64,000 nt of DNA from Actinospica sp035552695 (GCF_035552695.1 NZ_DASZKT010000216.1:1-64000); one strand, 5' to 3'; counted from the first letter of the stretch, positions 26,437 through 35,089 are shown. Made by a program: numbers and translations. The notes: a model not told the origin generated them from the sequence alone.

Positions 26437-27405
26437 GTGGCTCAGCTGATGCTCCTCGACACGCCCACCCTCTATTTCCGGGCGTTTTTCGCATTGCCGG
26501 ACTCGATGACGGCTCCGGACGGCCGTCCGGTGAACGCCGTGCGCGGCACCCTCGACTTCATCACGCACCTGGTCACCCACTACCGCCCCGACCGGCTCAT
26601 CGCCTGCTTCGACGCCGACTGGCGGCCGGCCTTCCGGGTGGAACTGCTGCCGACGTACAAGGCGCACCGCGTGGTGGAGGAGGTCGCCGTCCCGGCCGCG
26701 CCGGACAAGGGCTCGGCGAGCGCGTCCGTCGAGGAGATTCCCGACACGCTCACCCCGCAGGTCGCGATGCTGCTCGAAGTGCTCGCCGCGTTCGGCATCG
26801 CGGACGGCTGGGCGCCCGGCTTCGAGGCCGACGACGCGATCGCCGCCTACGCCGCGCTGCACCGCTCGACGGACGGCGGCCCGCTGGACGTCGTCACCGG
26901 CGACCGCGACATGTTCCAGCTCATCTCGGACGCGGAGGGCGTGCGCGTCTTCAACATCGCGCGCGGCGTGGCCAAGCTGGAGATCCTCGGCGACGCGGAG
27001 CTGAGCGCCAAGTACGGCGTGACCGGCTCTCAGTACGCTGACTTCGCCACGCTGCGCGGGGACCCGAGCGACGGGCTGCCCGGGGTGGCCGGAGTCGGCG
27101 AGAAGACCGCCGCCGCGTTGATCAACGAGTACGGCTCCCTGGCCGAACTGCTCTCAGCGCTCGACGACCCTGGCTCCGCGCTCAAGCCCGCTGTACGCAA
27201 GAGACTCAACGACGCCACTCAGTACCTGGCAGTCGCACCCGACGTCGTCCGAGTCCGGGCCGACGCCCCCGTCACCAAGGCCGATCCCGTCCTGCCCACC
27301 ATTCCGGCACACCCGGCCCGGCTGGGCGAGCTCGCCGGGCTCTACGGCCTGGAAGGTCCGATCAAGCGGCTCACCAAGGCGCTGGCCGCCGGCGCGTCCG
27401 CGTAG
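26437..27405 (+). CDS. 5'-3' exonuclease (Pol I N-domain type)
   Basis: 322 residues like the FEN-type 5' nuclease domain of DNA polymerase I, without polymerase. Metal-binding acidic positions lie in LLLDTPTLYFRAF..., CFDADW, FEADDAIA and VVTGDRDMFQLI; a helix-hairpin-helix near residue 210 (DGLPGVAGVGEKTAA) binds DNA. GTG start at 26437; ATG 12 bases later is an alternative. It probably removes RNA primers or flaps. A decayed partial copy follows at 27757-28254. Confidence 0.92.
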   Translation: MAQLMLLDTPTLYFRAFFALPDSMTAPDGRPVNAVRGTLDFITHLVTHYRPDRLIACFDADWRPAFRVELLPTYKAHRVVEEVAVPAAPDKGSASASVEEIPDTLTPQVAMLLEVLAAFGIADGWAPGFEADDAIAAYAALHRSTDGGPLDVVTGDRDMFQLISDAEGVRVFNIARGVAKLEILGDAELSAKYGVTGSQYADFATLRGDPSDGLPGVAGVGEKTAAALINEYGSLAELLSALDDPGSALKPAVRKRLNDATQYLAVAPDVVRVRADAPVTKADPVLPTIPAHPARLGELAGLYGLEGPIKRLTKALAAGASA

Positions 27406-27756
27406 TCCGGTGCCCTCGGAGAAGATCGGGCGCGGTTTGTCGGCACGGATCCCGAGCATTCAACGAGTCCATCCGCCGAACGGGAAGCAGAGTTCTGTCG
27501 CGCAGAGTCACGCAACCATCGCTCCGTGCCGACCCCGAACAAACTTGGTTCGGCACAGTCGCCCCCCGTCGCCACCCGGACAGTGCGCTCACACGCCACG
27601 GGGCTACACCACAAGGGGATGTCATCGTGCCGTACCGGGCGCCGCCTGCCCCACGAATATTTCTAACCACTGCTATCAATTATCTGCTTTTGACGCAGTG
27701 CTTCCGATCACAGGAGTCAGTCCGGAGAAACAGTGCCTTGAGAAACTTGACCCGAA
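27406..27756. other. Non-coding gap, partly AT-rich
   Basis: No credible gene. The stretch 27640-27760 is clearly more AT-rich than its surroundings (for example ATATTTCTAACCACTGCTA), unlike the rest of the window. It separates the intact exonuclease from its decayed copy and may be the remains of whatever caused the duplication. No terminal repeats or transposase motifs were seen. Confidence 0.5.
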
Positions 27757-28254
27757 GGTCCCGCGACCGGGACATGTTCCAGCTCATCTCGGACTCGGCG
27801 GGCGTGCGCGTCTTCAACATAGCGCGCGGCGTGGCCAAGCTGGAGGTTCTCGGCGAGGCGGAACTGAGCGCCCGGTACGGCGTGACGGGCTCTCAGTACG
27901 CTGACTTCGCCACGCTGCGCGGCGACCCGAGCGACGGGCTGCCCGGCGTGGCATCGGCGAGAAGACCGCGTCGGCGCTCCTGACCGAGTACGGCTCGCCG
28001 ACCGGGCTGCCGGCGGCGGCCGAGGATCCCGCCTCCGCGCTCAAGCCCGCCGTGTGCAAGAGGCTCGAGGCCGCGGAGGGCTACCTCAAGGTCGCGCCGG
28101 ACGTCGTCCGCGTGCGCGCCGACGCCCCGGCACCGAGGCCGACTCCGCACTGCCCTCGGCCCCGGCCGACCCCGACCTCCTCGAAGACCTCGCCGAGCGC
28201 TACGGTGTGGGCGGTCCCGTCAAGCGCCTCAGCAAGGCGCTGGGCGGCGGCTGA
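27757..28254 (+). pseudogene. Decayed C-terminal copy of the 5'-3' exonuclease
   Basis: Homology to the intact gene begins at DRDMFQLISD (its residue about 153) and continues to the C-terminus KRLSKALGGG. About the first 150 residues are missing. Two frameshifts are visible by alignment with the intact copy. At about 27953-27957 GCCGGAGTC is reduced to GCATC, a loss of 4 bases; near 28128 one base is lost. Identity is high at first (AKLEVLGEAELSARYGVTGS), then weaker. It cannot make a working nuclease. Confidence 0.85.
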
Positions 28255-28262
28255 GTCGGGGC

Positions 28263-28386
28263 TGGAGCAAGGCTTCAGCACGGGCTCAGCCAACTGCCGC
28301 ACCCGTGGGTGGTCGCCGTATACGTCGAGCACGGTGATTCGACCATCCGCGACGGTGAATGCCATAAGCGCGAACGGGCGGCCCGA
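28263..28386 (-). pseudogene. Remnant of an ECF sigma factor C-terminal (SnoaL-like) domain
   Basis: The minus strand encodes SGRPFALMAFTVADGRITVLDVYG...RVRQLAEPVL, which resembles the SnoaL-like tail of SigJ/ECF41-type sigma factors. A TGA closes the frame at 28387-28389 and no sigma region 2 or 4 is found upstream before the DinB gene. It is probably a 3' scrap. The assignment rests on recognition of a short motif only. Confidence 0.45.
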
Positions 28387-28459
28387 TCACTCCCGAGAGC
28401 CGCACGACCGTCACCGTCGCGCGAGCCGCGTGAGCTGAGTGAACTGAGGAAACCCGCAG

Positions 28460-29050
28460 CTAGGAGGCGGAGCCGCGGCGCCAGGGCTTGACGAAGCCGT
28501 TTTCGGGCCAGCCTTCGACGGCGGCGCGGAGTTCGACGGCTTGGGCGCCGTCGATGGTCTCGCGGACGACGTCGGCGTGGCCGGCGTGGCGGGCGGTCTC
28601 CTCGATGAGGTGGACGAGGACCCAGCGGACGGTCCAGGCCTCGATGTCCTTGGGGAACCAGGGGACGCTCTGCGGCACCGGGACGGGGTGGTTGAGGCCG
28701 GGGGCGGCGAGGATCGTGCCGTCGGTCTCCTCGGCGGCGCGCTCGTAGTCGGCGAGCAGGTCGGCGACCGGGGTGTCGGCCGGCTCGAATGACTCGGCGT
28801 GCTTCTTGAAGTCGGCGCCCTGGTGCTCCTGGCGGATGAGGCCCGCCCAGTTGCGCTCGACGGCGGCGACGTGCTTGATCAGGCCGGCGACGCTGAGGGT
28901 GCTGACGGAGGGCGAGAGCCTGGACTCCTCGTCGGTGAGGCCGTAGAGCGCGGCGCGGAGGGTGGCGCGCTGCATGTCGAGGAAGCCCAGGAGCACCTCG
29001 CGCTCATCGGTGCCGATCACGTTGCGTTGCGTCGGTGGCTTTGGCGTCAT
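28460..29050 (-). CDS. DinB family / DUF664 protein
   Basis: 196 residues forming a four-helix DinB fold. The metal-binding histidines are expected at LIKHVAAVERNWAG and at HLIEETARHAGHAD, and the closing HADVVRETIDG is typical of the DUF664 branch. Members of this fold in actinobacteria include mycothiol-dependent S-transferases. No partner gene is close. It is divergent from the polyprenyl synthase gene. Confidence 0.85.
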   Translation of the reverse strand: MTPKPPTQRNVIGTDEREVLLGFLDMQRATLRAALYGLTDEESRLSPSVSTLSVAGLIKHVAAVERNWAGLIRQEHQGADFKKHAESFEPADTPVADLLADYERAAEETDGTILAAPGLNHPVPVPQSVPWFPKDIEAWTVRWVLVHLIEETARHAGHADVVRETIDGAQAVELRAAVEGWPENGFVKPWRRGSAS

Positions 29051-29118
29051 GCGGTCAGCCTCGCATCGGGCTCCGACAATTTTCGCGGTAACCGGCCGGA
29101 TGCGGTGATTGGGGGTAA

Positions 29119-30222
29119 GTGAGAGTCGTGGAGACTCCCGTGAGTGAGATCGATGACGTGCTGCGCGGCTTCTTCGCGGAGCGACTGGCCGAGGCCGGCG
29201 ACTCCGAGGGGGTCGGCGGGTTGTACGCGCCGATCTCGGACCTCGTGCTGCGGGGTGGGAAGCGGCTGCGGGCGCGGTTCGTGCTGCTGGGCTGGCGTGG
29301 GACGGGGGCTCGGACGACGTCGGGAGCCATCGGGGCCGCGGCCGTCGTTGAGCTGCTGCACGCGTGTGCGCTGATCCACGACGACGTGATGGACGGCTCC
29401 GCGACCCGGCGCGGAGCTCCCGCCGTGCATCGGGCGTTCGCGCAGCGGCATCGGCGGGGCGGGTGGCACGGGTCGGGGGCGCGCTTCGGGATGTCGGCCG
29501 CGATCACGGCCGGGGACCTGTGCCTGGTCTGGGCCGACCAGCTGTTGCGCACGTGCGGGCTGGCGCCTGCGGCCGTCGGGCGTGCCCGGCCGGTGTACGA
29601 CGAGATGCGCGCGCTGACGATGCGCGGCCAGTACCTCGACCTGCTGACTCAGGCGTCCGGGGAGCCGTCCGCGGCGGCTGCTCTGGAGGTGGCGCGGGCG
29701 AAGACGGCGGCGTGCACGACGACGGGGCCGTTGCGCTTCGGTGGCGCGCTGGCCGGTGCGTCGGATGAGCTTCTCGCAGGCTACGCCGCGTACGGCGACG
29801 CGCTCGGGGTCGCGTTCCAGCTGCAGGACGACCTGCTCGGCGCGTTCGGCGATCCGGCCACGACCGGGAAGCCGTCGGGGGACGATCTGCGTGATGGGAA
29901 GCGGACGGTGCTGCTGGCCGAGGCCGTCGCGCGGGTCGCGGATCAGCGTGCGCTGGAATCACTCGTTTCGCGGGGCACGGACGAGGCGGTGGATGAGCTG
30001 CGGGACCTGCTGGTTCGGAGCGGGGCGAGGGAAGCCGTCGAGGGGCGTATTCGCCAGCTCGGGCGTGAGGCGACGAGGTACGCGCGCGAGCTGCCGTTGG
30101 GCGACGAGTCGGTGCGCAGGGAGCTGATCGAGCTCGTCGAGATGGTGACGGACGTCAGCCTGCCCAGCGCGCCAGTAGCAGCGCCACCGCGAATGCAGGA
30201 ACCGCCAAGGACAGCAGCTTGA
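29119..30222 (+). CDS. Polyprenyl diphosphate synthase
   Basis: 367 residues, all-helical trans-prenyltransferase. First Asp-rich motif is DDVMD in LIHDDVMDGSATRRG; the second lies in QLQDDLLGAFGD, a little degenerate (DDLLG for DDxxD). It condenses isopentenyl diphosphate with allylic primers. GTG at 29119 or the GTG at 29140 (with GGAG six bases before) can be the start. The next two genes on the other strand are UbiA- and UbiE-like, so the product is probably a quinone side chain. Its 3' end overlaps the UbiA-like gene by 68 bases, convergently. Confidence 0.88.
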   Translation: MRVVETPVSEIDDVLRGFFAERLAEAGDSEGVGGLYAPISDLVLRGGKRLRARFVLLGWRGTGARTTSGAIGAAAVVELLHACALIHDDVMDGSATRRGAPAVHRAFAQRHRRGGWHGSGARFGMSAAITAGDLCLVWADQLLRTCGLAPAAVGRARPVYDEMRALTMRGQYLDLLTQASGEPSAAAALEVARAKTAACTTTGPLRFGGALAGASDELLAGYAAYGDALGVAFQLQDDLLGAFGDPATTGKPSGDDLRDGKRTVLLAEAVARVADQRALESLVSRGTDEAVDELRDLLVRSGAREAVEGRIRQLGREATRYARELPLGDESVRRELIELVEMVTDVSLPSAPVAAPPRMQEPPRTAA

Positions 30223-30901
30223 GCGCGCCGTCGAGGGGTGCCAGGAGTACGTCGCGGTCGATGCGTTGCGATCGCTCGTCCGTGAACTCGATGTTGCCCT
30301 CGACCTCGATGGCGTAGCGGCGCAGGGCTCGCGCGGGAGTGCTGAGTCGGCGTTGGGCTGCGGAGAGCGCGGTGGCGGCGAGGACGACGAGGATGAGGGC
30401 GAACGTGCCCGCGACGGTCCATGGCGGCGCTTGGGCGACGTAGCCGACCGCCGCCGGGAATCCGCCCCAGGCGAGGGCGAATCCGAGGTCTGTGTGGAGC
30501 ACGCCGCCGAACAGCTCCAGGTTGTACCCGAGGACGAGCACGGCGCCGACCACGATGAAGGGGATGAGTACGAGGCCGGTGTGGCGCAGAACGCTGATGC
30601 CGAGGGCGGCGGCTCCGGCGAGGCTGAGGATGGCAGCCGTCCACAGGGCTCCGTCGCTGATGCGGGTGCCGAGCGGACGACCGTTCCATTCGTCGAGTGC
30701 GTGCGCCGCGACCCCGACCGCGAGCAGGAACCCGGCGAGGCTGAGCCAGCAGACGGCCCAGTCGATGTGCGGGGCGAGGCCCGCGCCGATCGCGACGTAG
30801 GCCAGATGCCAGGCGGTGTACGGCGGGTGCAGGATGGTCAGCCAGTCGGCGGCGCGTGAACCGCTGCGTGCGTAGAACGCCGCGGCGGGTGTCTCAGACA
30901 T
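30155..30901 (-). CDS. UbiA-like integral membrane protein
   Basis: 248 residues with about seven membrane helices. The segment HALDEWNGRPLGTRISD looks like a much altered first Asp-rich loop of UbiA prenyltransferases. A later loop (YAIEVEGNIEFTDERSQ) is acidic. It is therefore a candidate for attaching a prenyl chain to an aromatic head. The start overlaps the methyltransferase stop by 8 bases, so the two are coupled. Family assignment is not certain; an unrelated membrane protein is possible. Confidence 0.55.
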   Translation of the reverse strand: MSETPAAAFYARSGSRAADWLTILHPPYTAWHLAYVAIGAGLAPHIDWAVCWLSLAGFLLAVGVAAHALDEWNGRPLGTRISDGALWTAAILSLAGAAALGISVLRHTGLVLIPFIVVGAVLVLGYNLELFGGVLHTDLGFALAWGGFPAAVGYVAQAPPWTVAGTFALILVVLAATALSAAQRRLSTPARALRRYAIEVEGNIEFTDERSQRIDRDVLLAPLDGALKLLSLAVPAFAVALLLARWAG

Positions 30902-31622
30902 CCGCCTTGCGCCCCCACATCACCAGACCGCCGCCGAGGCTCATCTGCCGGGTCCGCACCTCCTCGATTCCGGCGGCGCGCCAGTAGCCGACGATGCTCT
31001 CCACGGGATTCACCCGGTAGTGGCCGCTGATCGAGGGGCCGAGGAAGTTGCCGACGCGGGCCCATTCGCGGCCGCCGGTGAGCATCCCGGCCGCCGGGAG
31101 CACCCCGCGCGTGTAGCCGTACCAGGCCGCGTGCAGGGCGGGATTGCCGGGGACGGCGAACTCGAGGCTGGCCAGCGCCCCGCCTGGCTTGAGGACCCGC
31201 GCGAGTTCGACCAGGGTCGCGGCGGGATCGTCGACGTAGCGCAGCAGATACGTGAAGGTGACGGCGTCGAAGGTGGCGTCCGGAAACGGCATCGCCTCTG
31301 CCTTGCCCAGCAGCAGCCTGATCCGGTCGCCCCTCCCGCGCCGGGCCACGTTCTCCCGGCCGCGTCGCAGCATCTGCTCGGTCAGGTCCACGCCGGTCAC
31401 CTCGACCTGCGCGCGATCGGTCCAGTGCAGCGCGACCCCGGCGGTGCCGGTGGCCACGTCCAGCACCCGCCGCGCGTCGGGAGCGGTGCGCAGCGCGGCG
31501 TCCACCATCGCGTGCCGCCAGCGGCGGTTCTGGCCGAACGATAAGAGTTCCGCGAGTAGGTCGTAGCGCTGCGGGAGGCCGCTGAACAGGTCTTGGGCGT
31601 CTACCTCGACAGGGTTCGGCAT
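30894..31622 (-). CDS. UbiE/MenG-like SAM methyltransferase
   Basis: 242 residues. SAM motif I is VLDVATGTAGVAL, with PFPDATFDAVTFTYLLRYVDD and LKPGGALASLEFAVP as in the demethylmenaquinone methyltransferase family. The N-terminal DLFSGLPQRYDLLAELLSFGQNRRWR also fits MenG. It probably methylates a (mena)quinone precursor. The ATG at 31622 is preferred over a longer frame. Context with a prenyl synthase and UbiA-like protein supports a quinone role. Confidence 0.85.
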   Translation of the reverse strand: MPNPVEVDAQDLFSGLPQRYDLLAELLSFGQNRRWRHAMVDAALRTAPDARRVLDVATGTAGVALHWTDRAQVEVTGVDLTEQMLRRGRENVARRGRGDRIRLLLGKAEAMPFPDATFDAVTFTYLLRYVDDPAATLVELARVLKPGGALASLEFAVPGNPALHAAWYGYTRGVLPAAGMLTGGREWARVGNFLGPSISGHYRVNPVESIVGYWRAAGIEEVRTRQMSLGGGLVMWGRKADV

Positions 31623-31668
31623 GTGCGGACTCCTACCCGCTGCCGGGCCGAGAATGTACGCTGTCCGC

Positions 31669-31956
31669 ATGATCGTGGAGCACGCCGAATTCACCATCGC
31701 CGAGTCCGACGCGGAGAAGTTCGAGGCCGCGTACGCGCAGGCACGGGAACTGCTCGCACAGACCGAGGGGTTTCAGTGGGCGCACATGCACCGCGGGATC
31801 GAGCGGCCGGGCAGCTACCTGCTGCTCGTCGGCTGGGAGTCCCTGGAGGCGCACACGGTCAACTTCCGCGAGTCGGACCGCTTCCCGCGGTGGCGCGCGC
31901 TGATCGGCCCGTACTTCGCCGAGGCCCCGACGGTCGAGCACTACCGAGAGGTCTGA
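31669..31956 (+). CDS. Antibiotic-biosynthesis monooxygenase (ABM) domain protein
   Basis: 95 residues, ferredoxin-like alpha/beta fold of the ABM family (IVEHAEFTI ... GFQWAHMHRGIERPGSYLLLVGWESLEAH). Such small proteins act as monooxygenases, heme-degrading enzymes or have unknown roles. TACGCT lies exactly 6 bases before the ATG, so the mRNA is probably leaderless. It diverges from the quinone methyltransferase. Confidence 0.8.
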   Translation: MIVEHAEFTIAESDAEKFEAAYAQARELLAQTEGFQWAHMHRGIERPGSYLLLVGWESLEAHTVNFRESDRFPRWRALIGPYFAEAPTVEHYREV

Positions 31957-31977
31957 GACCAGGTCACGCGAGCCCGC

Positions 31978-32658
31978 TCAGCTGCTCCACGTCCGCTCGG
32001 GCTCGGGTAGGTGCGAGTCGTCGTTGAGATAGAGCAGCGCCCACTGGCCGGCCGGATCGGCGCCGGGCAGCGGTGAGTGCAGGAGCCGCCAGCCGCTGAG
32101 CGCGGTGTGGCTGATCAGCGGGAACGTCCAGCGTGAGGCGCCGACGGGCAGCCGCATGAAGGTGTGCATCGCCGAGGCCGAGGTCTCCGCGTGCGCCACG
32201 ACGAGGACCCGGCTTTCCGGGTAGCGCGCGGCTATGTCCAGCAGGGTGCGGCCGGACCGGTTCAGGTAGCCCTGCCAGCTCTCGCCGCCGGGCGAGGGCG
32301 CGGTCTCCGGGTCGAGCGGCGGGATCGTGCCGATGAGGTTGGTCTTCGGGTCCCAGGGGTGCTGGCCGTCGACGCCGTGGTCGGCGACGCGCAGGCCGTC
32401 CACGGCCTCGACTCGAACCCGCGGGCCGAGCGCGGCGGCGATGTGCTCGGTGGTCTCGACGGCGCGGCGGGTCGGGGAATGGCAGATCGCGTCGAAGGGC
32501 CGGGTACCGGTCATCCGCTTGGCGAGCCGGGCCGCGACGAGCTCGGCCTGCGCGTGACCGCGCTCGGTCAGTCCCCGGCAGGATCCGGTGAGGTTCAACA
32601 GGAACTCGACGTTGTCCACTGCCTGACCGTGCCGGACCAGCACGAGCTCAGTCGCCAC
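31978..32658 (-). CDS. Histidine phosphatase superfamily protein
   Basis: 226 residues, phosphoglycerate-mutase fold. Catalytic histidine in LVLVRHGQA at the N-terminus, second histidine in VVAHAETSAS near residue 155. Substrate unknown; related actinobacterial proteins act on small phosphates. GTG at 32658 is chosen because GGGAGAAGG stands just upstream; the frame is open much further but without coding character. Confidence 0.85.
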   Translation of the reverse strand: MATELVLVRHGQAVDNVEFLLNLTGSCRGLTERGHAQAELVAARLAKRMTGTRPFDAICHSPTRRAVETTEHIAAALGPRVRVEAVDGLRVADHGVDGQHPWDPKTNLIGTIPPLDPETAPSPGGESWQGYLNRSGRTLLDIAARYPESRVLVVAHAETSASAMHTFMRLPVGASRWTFPLISHTALSGWRLLHSPLPGADPAGQWALLYLNDDSHLPEPERTWSS

Positions 32659-32711
32659 TGACCTTCTCCCCCTGTGTCGTTCGATATCGCGCGGTGTCGT
32701 TCGTGGAGCCG

Positions 32712-33452
32712 TCAGATCTTCGTGAAGGACAGGTCGAAGACCTCGCGGCCCTCGCGTACCGCGCGCGCCTCGAACTTGGTGACCGGGCGGTGCGTGGGCC
32801 GCGGCGCGTATCCGCAGCCGGGGTAGCGGTTGCGCAGCCAGGGTTCCGCGCTGAGCACGACGAGCATCTCCGCGGCGTACTCGGCCCAGTCGGTCGCGCA
32901 GTGCAGCAGGCCGCCGGTGCGCAGCCGGTCCGCGATCAGAGCTATGACTTCGGAGCGGACGATGCGGCGCTTGTGGTGCCGGGCCTTGGGCCACGGGTCC
33001 GGGAAGTAGATGTGCACGGCGTCGAGCGCGTCGGAGGGGATCTGCCGGCGCAGCAGGTCGAGCGCGTCGCCGGAGGCCGCGCGCACGTTCGTCAGCCCGG
33101 CGCGCTCGGCCATCCGCAGCACGTTGCCCAGGCCGGGGGTGTGCACGTCCACGGCCAGGAAGTCGAGGTCGGGCTTCGCGGAGGCCATCGCGACGACGGC
33201 GTCGCCCATGCCGCAGCCGATCTCCAGCTGCAGCGGCGCCGTGCGGCCGAACAGCCTCGCCAGGTCCAACTCCTCGCCCTCGGCCGGAATCTCCAGGCCC
33301 CAGCGCGGCCAGAGCCGGTCAATCGCGTTGTTCTGCGCGACGGTGATCCGGCCGCGGCGCGGCTTGAAGGTGCGGATGTGTCGCGACGGCGGCGCGGAGG
33401 CGGTGGCCTCGGCCAGCGCGACGGACGGCTGGGAGTTGGCTGACGTGCTCAT
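32712..33452 (-). CDS. trmB: tRNA (guanine-N7-)-methyltransferase
   Basis: 246 residues. It makes m7G46 in tRNA from SAM. SAM site LEIGCGMGDAVV, then the TrmB signature HIYFPDPWPKARHHKRR and the C-terminal RPVTKFEARA. The first 30 residues are a disordered extension. It is divergent from the padR gene, sharing a 118-base intergenic region. Confidence 0.96.
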   Translation of the reverse strand: MSTSANSQPSVALAEATASAPPSRHIRTFKPRRGRITVAQNNAIDRLWPRWGLEIPAEGEELDLARLFGRTAPLQLEIGCGMGDAVVAMASAKPDLDFLAVDVHTPGLGNVLRMAERAGLTNVRAASGDALDLLRRQIPSDALDAVHIYFPDPWPKARHHKRRIVRSEVIALIADRLRTGGLLHCATDWAEYAAEMLVVLSAEPWLRNRYPGCGYAPRPTHRPVTKFEARAVREGREVFDLSFTKI

Positions 33453-33499
33453 TCGCTCCAGGGTAGCCGCCCGCGCAAGAGGGGCTTGCGTTCCGACAG

Positions 33500-33539
33500 T
33501 TAGCGATATATCGTTAACACGTCGAAGAGATGCTTCGAC
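33500..33539. promoter_or_regulatory. Two palindromes before the padR gene (probable operators)
   Basis: TTAGCGATATATCGTTAA (33500-33517) is an 18 bp palindrome with one mismatch. Four bases later GTCGAAG (33521-33527) and CTTCGAC (33533-33539) form a perfect 7 bp inverted repeat. PadR proteins are known to bind AT-rich palindromes ahead of their own genes, so autoregulation is likely; the sites could also act on trmB. Confidence 0.6.
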
Positions 33540-33570
33540 AGGACCAATCTAGTCTTAAGGAGATCCTCCC

Positions 33571-34308
33571 ATGAGGAAGTTCGATTCGGGCCTCGAAGGC
33601 CCGCACCCCGAACGCCGCGGCCGTCGCCGCGGTGACGAGCGCCGTCGCGGCGAGCGCGAAGAGGGCTTCGGCCCGCGCGGCCGCCACGGACATCATGTGC
33701 ACGGCGGTTTCGCCGGGCACGTCAGTACACCCTTCGGCCCTGGTCCGGGCGGTTTCGGCCCCGACTTCGGTTTCGGTCCCGGGCCCTTCGGCGGCCCGCG
33801 CGGCCGTGGTCGCGGACGCGGCCGGGCCGGTCGCGGCGACGTGCGCGCGGCGATCGTCTCGCTGCTGAGCGAGCAGCCGCGCAACGGCTACCAGATCATT
33901 CAGGAGATCAACGAGCGCACCGGCGGCCTGTGGCGGGTCAGCTCGGGCTCCGTCTACCCGGCGATCTCACAGCTGGAGGACGAGGGCCTGATCGAGCCCA
34001 CCGACGGCGAGGGCCGCAAGCTGTTCGCGCTGACCGAGGCGGGCCGCGCGCACGCCGAGGAGAACGCCGAGCACCTGGCCCGGCTGTGGGAGGCCGGCGG
34101 CGAGGACTCGCGCTTCACCGAGTTCCTGCGCTACCGCGAGCTGATGGGCCAGCTGATCGCAGCGACCCGTCAGGTCAACGAGGTCGGCTCCGCCGCCCAG
34201 CGCGAGGAGGCCAAGCAGGTGCTCGTCAAGGCCCGCCAGGCGCTGTACAAGATCCTCGCCGCCGAGCCGGTCGACGAAGACCCCGCCGAGCCCGCCGACT
34301 CGGTCTGA
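33571..34308 (+). CDS. PadR-family regulator with RGG/FG-rich N-terminus
   Basis: 245 residues. Residues 1-90 are of low complexity: charged Arg-rich, then a Gly/Phe/Pro tract (FGPGPGGFGPDFGFGPGPFG) and an RGRGRGRGRAG run. A PadR winged helix follows (about 91-165: AAIVSLLSEQPRNGYQIIQEI ... SGSVYPAISQLEDEGLIE), then a C-terminal helical dimer domain. AAGGAG stands 10 bases before the ATG. Probably senses a small molecule or stress and represses itself; the target exporter, if any, is not adjacent. Confidence 0.9.
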   Translation: MRKFDSGLEGPHPERRGRRRGDERRRGEREEGFGPRGRHGHHVHGGFAGHVSTPFGPGPGGFGPDFGFGPGPFGGPRGRGRGRGRAGRGDVRAAIVSLLSEQPRNGYQIIQEINERTGGLWRVSSGSVYPAISQLEDEGLIEPTDGEGRKLFALTEAGRAHAEENAEHLARLWEAGGEDSRFTEFLRYRELMGQLIAATRQVNEVGSAAQREEAKQVLVKARQALYKILAAEPVDEDPAEPADSV

Positions 34309-34408
34309 TGCACACCGGGGGACGACTGCCGTCGCAGAACCCTGAACTCATCGCCACTGCGGCGGACCGGCGGAATCCCGTCGGTCCGGCGCGGTAGAGT
34401 TCCGGTCC

Positions 34409-35089
34409 ATGGCAGCGCGACCCCTCCACGAACTCGTCGACGCAGGCTGGGCGAAGGCCCTCGAACCGGTGGCCGGCGGCGTCGCCTCGATGGGCGAGTT
34501 CCTGCGCACCGAACTGACCGCTGGCCGCGGTTATCTGCCGCCGGGCCCGCAGGTGCTGCGCGCGTTCCAGCAGCCCTTCGACGGCGTCAGGGTGCTGATC
34601 GTCGGCCAGGACCCCTACCCCACTCCGGGGCACGCCGTGGGCCTGAGCTTCTCGGTCGCGCCGGAAGTGCGGCCGCTGCCGGAGAGCCTGGTCAACATCT
34701 TCCGCGAGTATTCCGCGGACCTCGGCCTGCCCGCCCCCTCCAACGGCGATCTGAGCCCCTGGGCGGAGCGCGGCGTGCTGCTGCTCAACAGGTCCCTGAC
34801 CGTCACCCCGCGCCGCCCGAACTCGCACCAGGACAAGGGCTGGGAAGCGGTGACCGCGCAGGCCATCACCGCGCTCGCCGGTCGTGGCACGCCGCTGGTG
34901 GCGATCCTTTGGGGACGCAACGCGCGCAACCTGCGTCCGCTGCTCGGCCCCGGCGTTCCCTGCATCGAGTCCTCGCACCCGAGCCCGCGCTCGGCCGACT
35001 ACGGGTTCTTCGGTTCGCGCCCGTTCAGCCGCGCGAACGCCGCGCTGCAGCAGCTCGGCGCCGAGCCGATCGACTGGCGGCTGCCCTAG
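34409..35089 (+). CDS. ung: Uracil-DNA glycosylase
   Basis: 226 residues. Removes uracil from DNA in base-excision repair. Water-activating motif GQDPYP about residue 67, and the DNA-loop motif HPSPRSA about residue 190; LLLNRSLTV is the family core. Length fits family 1. A TAGAGT -10 lies 8 bases before the ATG. A terminator hairpin overlaps its stop codon. Confidence 0.96.
   Translation: MAARPLHELVDAGWAKALEPVAGGVASMGEFLRTELTAGRGYLPPGPQVLRAFQQPFDGVRVLIVGQDPYPTPGHAVGLSFSVAPEVRPLPESLVNIFREYSADLGLPAPSNGDLSPWAERGVLLLNRSLTVTPRRPNSHQDKGWEAVTAQAITALAGRGTPLVAILWGRNARNLRPLLGPGVPCIESSHPSPRSADYGFFGSRPFSRANAALQQLGAEPIDWRLP

Noticed and set aside
28460..29050. SOS/DNA-damage role for the DinB protein
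   Set aside because: The DinB/DUF664 fold name comes from a Bacillus gene; no LexA box was seen before this gene.
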